From Candidatus Fredericiella danica (GTDB lineage: Bacteria > Chloroflexota > Anaerolineae > Caldilineales > Caldilineaceae), in NCBI GenBank assembly GCA_016713335.1, contig JADJPH010000006.1, forward strand, positions 1-64,000: 64,000 nt of DNA, given 5' to 3'. The notes beneath the pieces were generated by a model. It had not been told where the DNA came from and ran no database searches. It worked only from the letters and a program-made list of their open reading frames with translations. Of the stretch, positions 19,153 through 28,649 are shown in pieces. Each line of letters begins with the position of its first letter. Positions within the stretch are counted from its first letter, which is position 1. The translations under genes were made by a program, and so were the position numbers.

Positions 19153-20615
19153 ATGTCCGATCAGTCACCGTTGGAACAGATTAAGTCGGCGCGGATCAGC
19201 AAGAGCGCATTGATCGCGCTGATTGCCGGCCTCGTCGCCGGCCTCGGATTGGGCCTGTTGATCGGCTGGGTCTGGTGGCCGGTCGATTGGCAGGGCGCAG
19301 TGCCAGCCGCCAGCATTGCCGCAGATCCAGCCATACAAGCCAACTACGTGGCCGCCGTCGCAGACGCATATGCCGCCTCCAACACGCCGGAGGCTGCCCG
19401 CCTGGCGGCGGACCGGATGCAGGCGCTTGGCGACGATCCACGAACCGCGGTTGACGGCGCCATCCAGTACTTTGCAGACCAGCCCGGTGGCGCAGCGCGC
19501 ATTGCGAATCTAGCGACAATGGCATCGGCCATCGGTGTCCCGGTCACCGCGCAAATTACGCAGCTTGCTCCCACGGCGACAGTGGCGCCTGCTACCGCGA
19601 CTGCCGCGCCGGCCACGCAGACTGCAAATTCGCCCAATTGGTTTGCATGGTTGCTCGTCTTATTGACCGCCCTGCTCTTGATCGGCGGTGGCATCTACTT
19701 GCTGTGGCGCCTGGCGCAGAAACAACGCGACGACGCAAACGGCGCCGAGGATGCTACAGTCACGGGGTTCACCGACGAGGAGATTGGCGCCACTGCGACG
19801 ACCGGCGCCTTCTCAAGATCGTCGCTGGCTGCACCCGTTGCGACAGGTGCACAGCCCGCAACCGGCGCACCGTACCAACCGCTGCCGGCACGCGCCGCAC
19901 AGAGTGTTGCTGCAACAGCACGCCCAGCCGACCCCTATGCCTTCGACGATGAAGACGACGATGGCGTCACCGTTTACCGGCCGGACGCCTATCCACCCGA
20001 TGACGGCGAAGTCAGTGAAGAGGATCTAGACGAAGAGGATGAGCAAGAGGTCGTGCTGTCACCGGCGTCGCCGGTGGGCCAGGCTCCTTTGTAAATCCAG
20101 GCGAGTCCGCGCCGCAAAACCGCGCCTCAGCGGCGGTCACACCCACCGTTGTCGCGCGCCCTCCCGGCAGCGTTCGTTTGGACCGCTATACGATCATCGA
20201 CAGCCACATCGCCACGTATCAAGTCGGGGTGTTTGATTTCGACTTCACCAAGAACGTGGAAAATCCCGACGGCTCAGGCTACATCGGCGAGTATGGCATC
20301 GGCATCAGTGAGCGTCATGGGATTCTGAACAACAACCTTGACCAGGTCGTGGCAATCGAAGTCTATCTCTTCGACAAGTCGGATGAGAACAACCTCTCCA
20401 CCACGACGCGGGCGCTGCTCAGTGAGTATGCTCACGACAACCTGTACAAGTATTTTGAGCAGGAAAAGCCGATCACCCTACAGAAGACGACACCACCTTT
20501 TCAACTCGAAGGAAGAAGACTGCTCCTTGACTGTACCGTGAAGGACGTGAAGTACACGCGTGACGGCATCTTCCAGTCCGTGTCCGTTGACCTGAAACTC
20601 ATGCAGAAGAACTAG
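19153..20615 (+). CDS. Two-TM protein of unknown function with conserved C-terminal domain, one frameshift
   Basis: I do not recognise this protein. GGGGAG precedes ATG 19153. Residues 1-45 include a membrane helix (ALIALIAGLVAGLGLGLLIGWVWWPVDW). An Ala-rich external helical part (about 50-135) and a Thr/Ala/Pro linker follow, then a second helix (WFAWLLVLLTALLLIGGGIYLLW, about 160-182). A long acidic, disordered segment (DDEDDDG, SEEDLDEEDEQE) comes next. An apparent stop at 20092 is bypassed if CCTTTG is read with one more T, joining VNPGESAPQNRASAAV to a compact C-terminal domain of about 140 residues that starts LDRYTIIDSHIATYQVGVFD. Restored length is about 487 residues. It follows manC by 15 nt and may be co-transcribed. 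Confidence 0.7.
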
Positions 20616-20620
20616 CGCGA

Positions 20621-21784
20621 TCACGCACGCTCTTCCATCTCAAAAAGACGGCGATGCTCCTGAATCGCATACCGGTCGGTCATGCCCGCCAGATAGTCGG
20701 TCACGACGCGATGCAAGCCTTCAGGATGCACATTGACTTTGCCAAGCGTTTCTGGCGGCAATTGTTGTGGGTGGCCTACATAGGCGGTGAAAAGATCGGT
20801 CAGGGTCCGTTCCGCCTTCACGGCCATGCGCACCACTCGGTAGTTGCGATAGAAATTCCGAAAGAGAAAGTCCTTCATCTCCCGGTTATCGGCTTCGATG
20901 CTCTTGGAGTAACCGGCCACATTGCCCGGCAGTGCGCGTAACTCGGCCAGTGAAGTCACACCGGCCGCATCCAAGGCCGCGGCTGTTGCGGCAATGGCAT
21001 CCGTCACTTCGATGCCGACCAGTTTGCGAATAAAGCGATAGCGCAGCATGTCGTCGCTCAGGTCCGGCGCGGCGCCCGCGTCCAACGCCTCGAGTGCCCG
21101 CTGTGAAATCCGCAGTTCCGCCACCGCCCGCGGGTCAAGGATGCCGGAGCGCAGACCGTCGTCCAGATCGCTGGTATTGTACGCAATCTCATCGGCAAGA
21201 TTGCCGATCTGGCACTCTAGCGTGCCCCGCTCCTCGGGACAGAAGCCACTTGCATCGGTCTGATCGTAGTCCGTGTCGTGTTTCACCACACCCTCAAGCA
21301 CCTCATAGCTCAAATTCAACCCTGGATGCTCTGGATAGCGATGCTCGAGTTCGGTAATGATCCGGAACGTCTGCCGCTGGTGATTGTAGCCGCCGAAACC
21401 CGCCATCAACTGGTTGAGCGTTTCCTCGCCCACGTGCCCAAAGGGCGGGTGACCGAGGTCATGCGCCAGACAGATCGCTTCGGCCAGATCTTGGTTACAG
21501 CCCAATCCGCGCGCCAGGGTGCGCCCGATTTGGGCGACTTCGATCGTGTGCGTGAGCCGATTGCGATAGTGATCCCCTTCAGAATAGACGAACACCTGCG
21601 TCTTATATTCGAGTCGGCGGAAAGCGGTCGTATGGACGATCCGGTCGCGATCACGTTGATAGCCCAGACGGTATGGGTGGGGTGGTTCGGGCAAAGAACG
21701 CCCGCGCGTCTCGCTATCGCGCATGGCGTATGGCGCCAAAGTCAACAACTGGCGCTCTTCCAACAGGTCACGGGTGACGACCAT
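20621..21784 (-). CDS. dgt: Deoxyguanosinetriphosphate triphosphohydrolase-like protein
   Basis: HD-domain dNTPase that cuts dNTPs to deoxynucleosides and triphosphate. GGAGGT six nt before ATG 21784 favours that start over the upstream ATG 21802, giving 387 residues. Motifs are FRRLEYKTQVFV, RNRLTHTIEVAQIGRTLARGL and AHDLGHPPFGHVGEE (the metal-binding HD), with a second metal-binding region at EVLEGVVKHDTDYD and ADEIAYNTSDLDDGL. Last gene of a minus-strand run. It converges on the unknown two-TM gene with a 5-nt gap and no terminator between them. Confidence 0.93.
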   Translation of the reverse strand: MVVTRDLLEERQLLTLAPYAMRDSETRGRSLPEPPHPYRLGYQRDRDRIVHTTAFRRLEYKTQVFVYSEGDHYRNRLTHTIEVAQIGRTLARGLGCNQDLAEAICLAHDLGHPPFGHVGEETLNQLMAGFGGYNHQRQTFRIITELEHRYPEHPGLNLSYEVLEGVVKHDTDYDQTDASGFCPEERGTLECQIGNLADEIAYNTSDLDDGLRSGILDPRAVAELRISQRALEALDAGAAPDLSDDMLRYRFIRKLVGIEVTDAIAATAAALDAAGVTSLAELRALPGNVAGYSKSIEADNREMKDFLFRNFYRNYRVVRMAVKAERTLTDLFTAYVGHPQQLPPETLGKVNVHPEGLHRVVTDYLAGMTDRYAIQEHRRLFEMEERA

Positions 21785-21815
21785 GTGTCTACCTCCATGC
21801 ATTCAATGAATGCCG

Positions 21816-22571
21816 TCAATGAAGTTGTTTTGCGTCGAAATCGTCCAGCAGTCTTCGTACTTCTCTTACCTGGGCGCCATCCAAAGTCCGCACCCGGGCA
21901 CCTGCGTCGGTATGGCCAATGCGCACGCTAGTTGGACGCGCGGCCGAGGGATCAATCCTTCCGCCGCTGAGGGACGCATGCACCTGGTCTGCGCCGGTGC
22001 GCCGCATGACTTGCAAAACGGTCGCCGGCGTAATCCCGGCGCCGGGCATCACCTCAAGCGCTGCGCCCACATAGGCGCGAAACGAAACAATCGCCTCAGC
22101 ACCGAGCAACGCGGTCTCGGCCTGCCCCGAAGTAAGCACGCGCGTCACCCCCAGCGCCAGCAATTGATCCAGTGCCGCCAGCGGGTCCGGCGTCAGATCA
22201 AACGCACGGTGGAACACGGCCGTCCTGCCCAGCGCGGCATCGACAAACCATTTGGTGCGCGCGGCATCAATGGCGCCATCGGTCTGGAGACAACCAAAAA
22301 CCAGCCCGTCGGCGCCATGCGCAAGGAGCAATTCTGCATCGCGTTGCATGGCCACATATTCGTTGGCGGTGTAGCAGAAGCCGCCGGCACGGGGCCGAAC
22401 CATGGCCATGATCGGCAGGCGCGTCGCCTGGCGGGCGTTGATGAGCAAGCCAAGCGATGGCGTCAGACCACCCACCTCAAAGGCGCTCACCAGTTCGATG
22501 CGATTGGCCCCGTTCTGCTCTGCCACGATGCAATCATCGACCGAGGCTGCGATCACTTCCAAGGGGATCAT
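21816..22571 (-). CDS. cutC: CutC family protein
   Basis: TIM-barrel protein of the CutC family, 251 residues, linked historically to copper homeostasis; the biochemical reaction is not established. Signature blocks are VIAASVDDCIVAEQNGANRIELVS near the start, MVRPRAGGFCYTANEY and VFHRAFDLTPDP, and the C-terminal GGRIDPSAARPT matches the family's closing region. It begins 3 nt after the XdhC-family gene ends, so it is probably translationally coupled. No copper ATPase or chaperone is nearby, so the context does not support a copper role by itself. Confidence 0.9.
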   Translation of the reverse strand: MIPLEVIAASVDDCIVAEQNGANRIELVSAFEVGGLTPSLGLLINARQATRLPIMAMVRPRAGGFCYTANEYVAMQRDAELLLAHGADGLVFGCLQTDGAIDAARTKWFVDAALGRTAVFHRAFDLTPDPLAALDQLLALGVTRVLTSGQAETALLGAEAIVSFRAYVGAALEVMPGAGITPATVLQVMRRTGADQVHASLSGGRIDPSAARPTSVRIGHTDAGARVRTLDGAQVREVRRLLDDFDAKQLH

Positions 22572-22574
22572 GGT

Positions 22575-23422
22575 CTACTCACCGCGTACCGTTGTGATTC
22601 TGGTGCGCCGGGCAATGCGCTCTTCACGCACCTGCTCACGCAACGAGCGTGCAGGACCACCGCGCATGGTGTTGATGATTTCCGACATGATACAGACGGC
22701 GATCTCAGCCGGCGTCTGCGCACCGATGTCCAGTCCAATCGGCGCAAAGACCCGATCCAACCTGGCGGGATCAATGCGCTGCTCGCGCTCCAGGAGGTTG
22801 AAGACTGCACTGATCCGTCGCCGGCTGCCAATCATACCGATATAGGCCACCGGATCATCGAGCACCTCAAGTAGACACTCGATGTCGTGCTGGTGCCCAC
22901 GCGTCACCAACACAAGAAAGGTATTGGCATCAAACTGAGGGCGGCCACCGCGTAACTTGCGCAGTTCTTCGCGAAACGGGCCGGCGATTACACGGTCGGC
23001 AGTCGGGAAGCGCGCCTGGCTGGCGTATTGCGGCCGGTCGTCGAGGACGGTCACCTCAAAGTCGCAGATGCGGGCAATGGCAGCGAGGGGCGCCGCAATG
23101 TGTCCGGCGCCGGCAACGATCAGGTGCGGCGCTGGCGCCTGCACTTCAAAGAAGACCGTCAACAGACTGCCCGCAGCTTCGTAAGTCGTCTCGCGGTGAC
23201 TGCGTAGGCGCAATGCCTCCTGTGCGTCGTCAAGCAAGCGTGGTTGCAGGGCGCCCGCGTCGAGCGTGCCCGCGGGAAATTCGCCCGCTTCGCTCCCGAT
23301 GAGCAGATGACGGCCCAGTTGGCCTGCCCAGACGCCCGTGGCTGCAATCGCCGTTAACCACACGACCGGTCTAGCGTTTCAACGGCAGCCACCAGCGCCT
23401 GCAATGCGACAGAATCGTTCAA
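22575..23422 (-). CDS. XdhC-family protein with Rossmann domain, one frameshift
   Basis: XdhC/CoxF-type protein. XdhC proteins bind and insert sulfurated molybdenum cofactor into xanthine-dehydrogenase-type enzymes. The probable start is TTG 23422, overlapping the TGA of the preceding gene (TTGA), and reads LNDSVALQALVAAVETLD. The frame breaks at about 23355-23365 and continues WLTAIAATGVWAGQLGRHLL, a divergent version of the CoxI-like N domain. The C domain is a clear NAD-type Rossmann fold (PHLIVAGAGHIAAPLAAIA) with VLVTRGHQHDIECL and YIGMIGSRRR, closing IGLDIGAQTPAEIAVCIMSE as in XdhC. Restored length is about 282 residues. No molybdenum hydroxylase is in the window. Confidence 0.85.
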
Positions 23423-23766
23423 GCGCTGCTCCTGGCCGCACCGGCCGCGTCCGCAACTGCAAAGCGCTCGATAAATACCTGCATCGTACCGCCGCAGACA
23501 CCTTGACTCTCCATGGTAATCTCGTCAGTAAGTTCGACGGTGACAATGCGCGGCGCCCCGTCGGCCAATACGTCGAGCGCCGTCCGGATCACGTCGGCCT
23601 CTCCGCAGCCGCCGCCCACCGTCCCCACATGGCGTCCGTAGGGATGGATGATCATCTTGGCGCCTACGCTGCGTGGCACGGAACCCTTGGTGGAGGTGAT
23701 CGTAGCCACAGCCACCGCAAGACCCTCGTCAAGGAAGGATTGAAGCTGGTGATAAAACGTGGACAT
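23419..23766 (-). CDS. Short XdhC/CoxI-domain protein
   Basis: A 115-residue protein holding only the N-terminal XdhC_CoxI domain. ATITSTKGSVPRSVGAKMIIHPYGRHVGTVGGGCGEADV is the conserved core with the Cys of GGGCGE, and GVCGGTMQVFIERF closes it. Single-domain versions are common next to full-length XdhC-family genes, and the two likely act as one unit for molybdenum-cofactor handling. The start is ATG 23766, 12 nt after the PyrK-like gene, and the stop overlaps the TTG start of the next gene. Confidence 0.88.
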   Translation of the reverse strand: MSTFYHQLQSFLDEGLAVAVATITSTKGSVPRSVGAKMIIHPYGRHVGTVGGGCGEADVIRTALDVLADGAPRIVTVELTDEITMESQGVCGGTMQVFIERFAVADAAGAARSSA

Positions 23767-23778
23767 AAGGAAAATCGT

Positions 23779-24537
23779 CTACCCTCTCCCCGCCAGCACC
23801 GGTCCCTCCATACAAAGCACCTTGCCATCGTGCTCGCAGGAACCACAGATGCCCATGCCACAGCGCATATAGGCTTCCCAACTCAGTTGGGTGGGGACCT
23901 TGTACTGGCTGCCTAAGTCGTCCAGTGCGTTCAACATCGCGTGCGGGCCGCAGGCATAGATTCCATCGATGCGCTGCGCTTCAAGCATCGGCCGCAATGC
24001 GTCGGTCACCCGTCCGGCGATTCCCTGGCTGCCATCTTCGGTCGCGACCGTAACCGTCAGTGATGCGTCGCCCACATCCAATCCATTGAACCGCTCCAGG
24101 TAGAGAAGGTCATTGGCAGTCCGTGCACCGACGATGATATCGAGCTGCTCTGCGCCACATCTCCTGGCTCGCCAGCCAATACAGGGCGCCACGCCGTAGC
24201 CGCCGCCCACCAGCGCAAGCCGGCGCTGAGATGGCGGCACGCGATAACCCTGCCCAAACGGGCCGCGTAGCCACACCCGGTCGCCGACTTTCAACTCATG
24301 CATGAGCCGCGTAAACGGTCCAACTGCCGTAATCATGAAGGTCACCGGATCACAGTCAACCAGTGAGAATGGCTTTTCGTCAAAGCGCGGCAGCCAAAGC
24401 ATGGCATATTGACCGGGAACACCTTCAACCCATGTATCCAACACAAAGGTCTTGGTGCGGTAATTGTCCTGTTGGATGTCACGTATCTCTACGACGCGAG
24501 GCATATTTTTGCTTAGCATAGGTGATGCCTGAATCAT
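23779..24537 (-). CDS. pyrK: PyrK-like ferredoxin reductase (dihydroorotate dehydrogenase electron-transfer subunit family)
   Basis: FAD and [2Fe-2S] protein of 252 residues. In PyrK it passes electrons from dihydroorotate oxidation by PyrD to NAD. An FAD-binding barrel (QYAMLWLPRFDEKPFSLVD) is followed by the NAD-binding domain (LALVGGGYGVAPCIGWRARR; YACGPHAMLNAL), and the C-terminal cluster-binding motif CGMGICGSCEHDGKVLC carries the four Cys. The start is ATG 24537, in an ATGA overlap with the methyltransferase stop, which fits translational coupling. No pyrD is adjacent. The neighbours are XdhC-type genes, so a role with another oxidoreductase is possible and the symbol is provisional. 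Confidence 0.78.
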   Translation of the reverse strand: MIQASPMLSKNMPRVVEIRDIQQDNYRTKTFVLDTWVEGVPGQYAMLWLPRFDEKPFSLVDCDPVTFMITAVGPFTRLMHELKVGDRVWLRGPFGQGYRVPPSQRRLALVGGGYGVAPCIGWRARRCGAEQLDIIVGARTANDLLYLERFNGLDVGDASLTVTVATEDGSQGIAGRVTDALRPMLEAQRIDGIYACGPHAMLNALDDLGSQYKVPTQLSWEAYMRCGMGICGSCEHDGKVLCMEGPVLAGRG

Positions 24538-25325
24538 TCCTTTCCAGCGACAAAAATGACGCCGTGGGGTAGGTGCCGCATGCTCGACATGGCGTCGTCT
24601 ACCGGCCACCAGGCGTCCAGTCGATCTGCCGGCACGGTAGGTTCCAGCAGCCGGCGCAGCACAAACCCCGACTGCGCAAACAGGGTTACCCAATCGGCGA
24701 TGGTGCGGTGATACGAAGTAAGCCAGGCGCGCGAATCCGGCCACCGCCAGCGCATGGGTTGTTCATCAAAATAACCACGGACTGGGTAGATCTCTTGCGA
24801 CTGTTCTTCCAGGTTGAAGAAACAATCACGCATGGGGTGATCCAGGCTGATGACCAGCCGGCCGGCCGGGTTCAGGACCCGGTGAAACTCGGCAAGGGCG
24901 CGCGGTGCGTCGGGCACGTAATGCATCGTCTGCACACTCAGGATCAGATCGAAACACTGTGCGGCAAAGCCGCTCAAATCCTCAGGCGTGCCGTGCACGA
25001 AGGTCACAGCAACGCCGGCCACAGCGGCATGGTTTGCCGCCGCCTCCAACTGAGCATCGCTGAGGTCCAGCCCGGTGACGATGGCCTTGCGCCGCGCCAG
25101 GGCAATGCAGTTCTGACCGCCGCCGCAGCCAACGTCCAAAACTCGGCATCCCTGCACCTTGCCCAGTAGTTGCAACTCGGCATCGGGTGCGGCCCAGGGG
25201 CCGTAGTGAACGTCCAGATCCCCGGCGCCATGATCGGCCTGATAGCGGGCGCTGATCTCGTTCCAAGCACGCCGGTTGGCGGCTCGCGCGCGCTGTTCCG
25301 GCGGAATGTCATCGGGTGTGGTCAT
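24534..25325 (-). CDS. SAM-dependent class I methyltransferase
   Basis: 263-residue methyltransferase of the type-11/UbiE-like group. Motif I is VLDVGCGGGQNCIALA, the acidic loop is TGLDLSDAQLEAA, and DLILSVQTMHYVPDAPRALAEFHRVLNPAGRLVIS is the post-I/motif III region. The C-terminal part contains YFDEQPMRWRWPDSRAW and is likely the substrate lid. The substrate is unknown. It heads the minus-strand run methyltransferase, pyrK-like, two xdhC-like genes, cutC, dgt, and overlaps pyrK by ATGA. Confidence 0.9.
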   Translation of the reverse strand: MTTPDDIPPEQRARAANRRAWNEISARYQADHGAGDLDVHYGPWAAPDAELQLLGKVQGCRVLDVGCGGGQNCIALARRKAIVTGLDLSDAQLEAAANHAAVAGVAVTFVHGTPEDLSGFAAQCFDLILSVQTMHYVPDAPRALAEFHRVLNPAGRLVISLDHPMRDCFFNLEEQSQEIYPVRGYFDEQPMRWRWPDSRAWLTSYHRTIADWVTLFAQSGFVLRRLLEPTVPADRLDAWWPVDDAMSSMRHLPHGVIFVAGKE

Positions 25326-25480
25326 GTCACCAGTTTAACACATCTTGCCGCCTGTCGAGGGTAAGTTACAGCTTAATCGACGCCTTCCCTACGCCCGTAG
25401 ATACAACGGCATGGCCGTGTCCAAGCCGGGTGATCTTTACCCCAACAATCTGAATCGCTCCCGCGCCGGCTGCACTACAG

Positions 25481-25510
25481 TTGACGAATGCATGTAAGTG
25501 GACCTACAAT
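25481..25510 (+). promoter_or_regulatory. Promoter of the sugar ABC transporter cluster
   Basis: TTGACG, 18 nt, TACAAT, a near-consensus sigma-70 promoter about 165 nt before the substrate-binding protein gene. The rest of 25326-25673 has no gene. Confidence 0.6.
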
Positions 25511-25644
25511 GACACTGACTGCGTGTGCAGTTGATTCCCAATGAACCAGTAGCTGGATTGTCGTGCGCGCGGGTCGTCCCCGACGGTTTGTTGATCTACC
25601 CCACAAGGTCACCCAACTTCCGGACTTTTTTCCGTTTGCTTCCC

Positions 25645-25658
25645 TTAAAACGTTTTAA
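25645..25658 (+). promoter_or_regulatory. LacI/GalR-type operator palindrome
   Basis: Perfect 14-bp palindrome TTAAAACGTTTTAA centred on CG, as in LacI-family operators. It lies 4 nt before the GAGGAGG ribosome-binding site and some 130 nt after the promoter. This suits road-block repression by a sugar-responsive regulator; no such regulator gene is in the window. Confidence 0.55.
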
Positions 25659-25673
25659 CATGAGGAGGATTGT

Positions 25674-26723
25674 ATGGCAGTCAACGCTCGTATGATGCGC
25701 CTGGTCGCCGTCACGATGTTGGTGGTGGTGGCGCTGATGCTCCAGGCGTGCACCGCCGTGGTGCCGGCCGCCGCACCCGCAGGGGGCGCCGCCGCCGCCA
25801 GCGATGCCGGCAAGTGGTGCAAAGATGTGAAGATCACCTTCTTCCCCGGCGGTCCGGCCGGCGGCGTCTTTGCCAACAATGTCTACAATGGCGCCCAGCA
25901 GGCCGAAGCGGATCTCGGTCCCACCGTCACCTATGTCTTCTCTGACTGGGATCCCCAGAAGATGATCCAGCAGTTCCAGGAAGCCGTGGCGACCAGCCCG
26001 GATGGCATCGCCGTCATGGGGCACCCCGGCGATGACGCGTTCTCGCCGCTGATCGACGCCGCCGTAAGCGAGGGCATCATCGTCACCAGCCAGAACACCG
26101 AACTGCCCGCCAGCTTCAGCAAGTATCAGGGCAACGGCTTTGGCTACGTCGGCGCTGTGAACTACACCGCCGGCTATAACCTGGGCAAGGAAGCGGTCAA
26201 GCGCTTCAACCTCCAGAGTGGCGAACGCGCCATGGTCTGGGGTCTCCTTTCACAGCCCAGCCGTGGCGAACGCACCCAGGGCGTCATCGACGCATTGGAA
26301 GAAGCGGGCATGACGGTGGACTATCTTGAGATCGACGCCGCCACGAACAAGGATCCGGCCGCAGGCGCGCCGACCTTCGCCGGCTACGTCTCTGAGAATC
26401 CGGATGTCAAGGTCGTCGTCACCGACCACGGTGGTCTGACCGCCACGACCGAGACCTATCTGAAGGCCGCAGGCAAGGGCGCCGATGACATCATCGCCAT
26501 CGGCTTCGACCTGTCGCCGGCGACGCTGGAAGCGGTCCGCTCCGGCTGGACGGACCTGGTCATCGACCAGCAGCCGTGGCTCCAGGGCTATCTGCCCATT
26601 TTGCAGATCTGCCTCACCAAGACCTACGGCTTCTCCGGGTTGATGGTCGACTCCGGCGCCGGCTTTGCCGACAAGGACAACATCGAGTTCTTGGCGCCGT
26701 TTGTGGAGAAGGAAATCCGGTAA
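25674..26723 (+). CDS. Sugar ABC transporter substrate-binding lipoprotein
   Basis: Periplasmic-type binding protein of the RbsB/type I sugar family, 349 residues. The lipoprotein signal peptide ends in the lipobox LMLQAC (Cys at about residue 26), followed by an Ala/Gly/Pro linker. Two Rossmann-like lobes start KITFFPGGPAGGVFANNVYN and contain AVMGHPGDDAFSPLIDAAV and IAIGFDLSPATLEAVRSGWTD, the pattern of ribose/galactose-type receptors (Peripla_BP_4). First gene of the uptake and catabolism cluster, with GAGGAGG before ATG 25674. The ligand is not certain; the downstream genes suggest a sugar, sugar acid or aldonic acid. Confidence 0.92.
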   Translation: MAVNARMMRLVAVTMLVVVALMLQACTAVVPAAAPAGGAAAASDAGKWCKDVKITFFPGGPAGGVFANNVYNGAQQAEADLGPTVTYVFSDWDPQKMIQQFQEAVATSPDGIAVMGHPGDDAFSPLIDAAVSEGIIVTSQNTELPASFSKYQGNGFGYVGAVNYTAGYNLGKEAVKRFNLQSGERAMVWGLLSQPSRGERTQGVIDALEEAGMTVDYLEIDAATNKDPAAGAPTFAGYVSENPDVKVVVTDHGGLTATTETYLKAAGKGADDIIAIGFDLSPATLEAVRSGWTDLVIDQQPWLQGYLPILQICLTKTYGFSGLMVDSGAGFADKDNIEFLAPFVEKEIR

Positions 26724-26801
26724 TCCTGTGCGCGGGGCAGGGGCGAGGGGCACAATGCCCCCTGCCCCTTGACCCCGTGTTAGTTTGAGGAGCGCCTGTT
26801 C

Positions 26802-27568
<767 letters not shown>

Positions 27569-27572
<4 letters not shown>

Positions 27573-28579
27573 AACCAATGGCCATGCAAGCCGCCAAAGC
27601 ACCAACCGCCCAACGGTCGGGCTTTTCCATTTTCGTTCGCACCCATGCGCTGCAAATCGGCATCACCGTCGTTGCCATCCTGCTGTGGGGCGTCTTTGCC
27701 TTTTTTGCGCCGACGACGTTCTTTAACAAGAACATCTACCAGGCGTTCATGTCCACCACGCCCTTCTTTGCCATTGTGGCGTTGCCGCTGACGATGGTGG
27801 TCATCCTGGGCGATATCGATCTGTCGTTTCCGTCGATCATGTCCTGGGGCGTCCTCGTCTTCTCGTGGACATTGGTGGCGACGGGCAACCTCTGGATCGC
27901 GTTTATTCTCTGCCTCGTCGCCGGCTTTCTGGCGGGCATGCTCAACGGCGCCATCATCGTGCGCTTTGGCGTCCCGTCGCTAGTCGTGACCATCGGCACC
28001 AGTTTCTTCTGGCGCGGCGTCGTGCAGGTGCTCACTGACGGTCACGGTACTTCGCTGCTGCCGACGCGCGGCACCTTCTTCTACGAACTGATGGTTGGCC
28101 GCCTCTTTGGCTTTATCCCGATGCAGATGGTCTGGACCGTCGTCATTGCCGTGCTTTCCTGGGTCTTTCTCAACCGCCATCGCTTTGGCGCCCATGTCTA
28201 TTTGATTGGCGACAACCAGGAGAGCGCCCGGTTGATGGGCATCAATGTGGGCAGTCGTAAACGGATGGCCTTTGCCATCGTGGGCATGGCGGCGGCGTTC
28301 GCCGGGCTGATTGCCAGCCTTGAAGTGACCTACTACTGGCCGACCCTGGGTGAAGGCTACCTGTTGAACACGCTCTCCTCGGTCTTCCTGGGTGGCACTT
28401 CGGTCTTTGGGGGTGTGGGCACCATCTACGGCACCTTTGTGGCGTCCTTCATCGTCGGCGCCATCAACGCCGGCATCGTGGCCGTCGGGTTGTCCGGTTT
28501 CTGGACGCAACTGATCTATGGTCTCATCGTCGTCGGCGCCGTCGTGATCCAGACGGTGGTGAGCAAGCGCGTACAGTAG
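27569..28579 (+). CDS. Sugar ABC transporter permease (RbsC-like)
   Basis: Inner-membrane permease of the BPD_transp_2/RbsC family, 336 residues with eight to ten membrane segments. Family features are LPLTMVVILGDIDLSFPSIM near the start, GIVNG-type AGMLNGAIIVRFGVPSLVVTIGT, and the cytoplasmic ATPase-contact loop with NRHRFGAHVYLIGDNQESARLMGI. The start is GTG 27569 overlapping the ATPase gene, or ATG 27578. It works with the lipoprotein and the ATPase as one importer. Confidence 0.95.
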
Positions 28580-28649
28580 CTTAGCAGCACGTAATTTGTA
28601 ATCCGTCGCCCGTGCCCGTCCACGAACCACGAAATACGCAACATACTCC

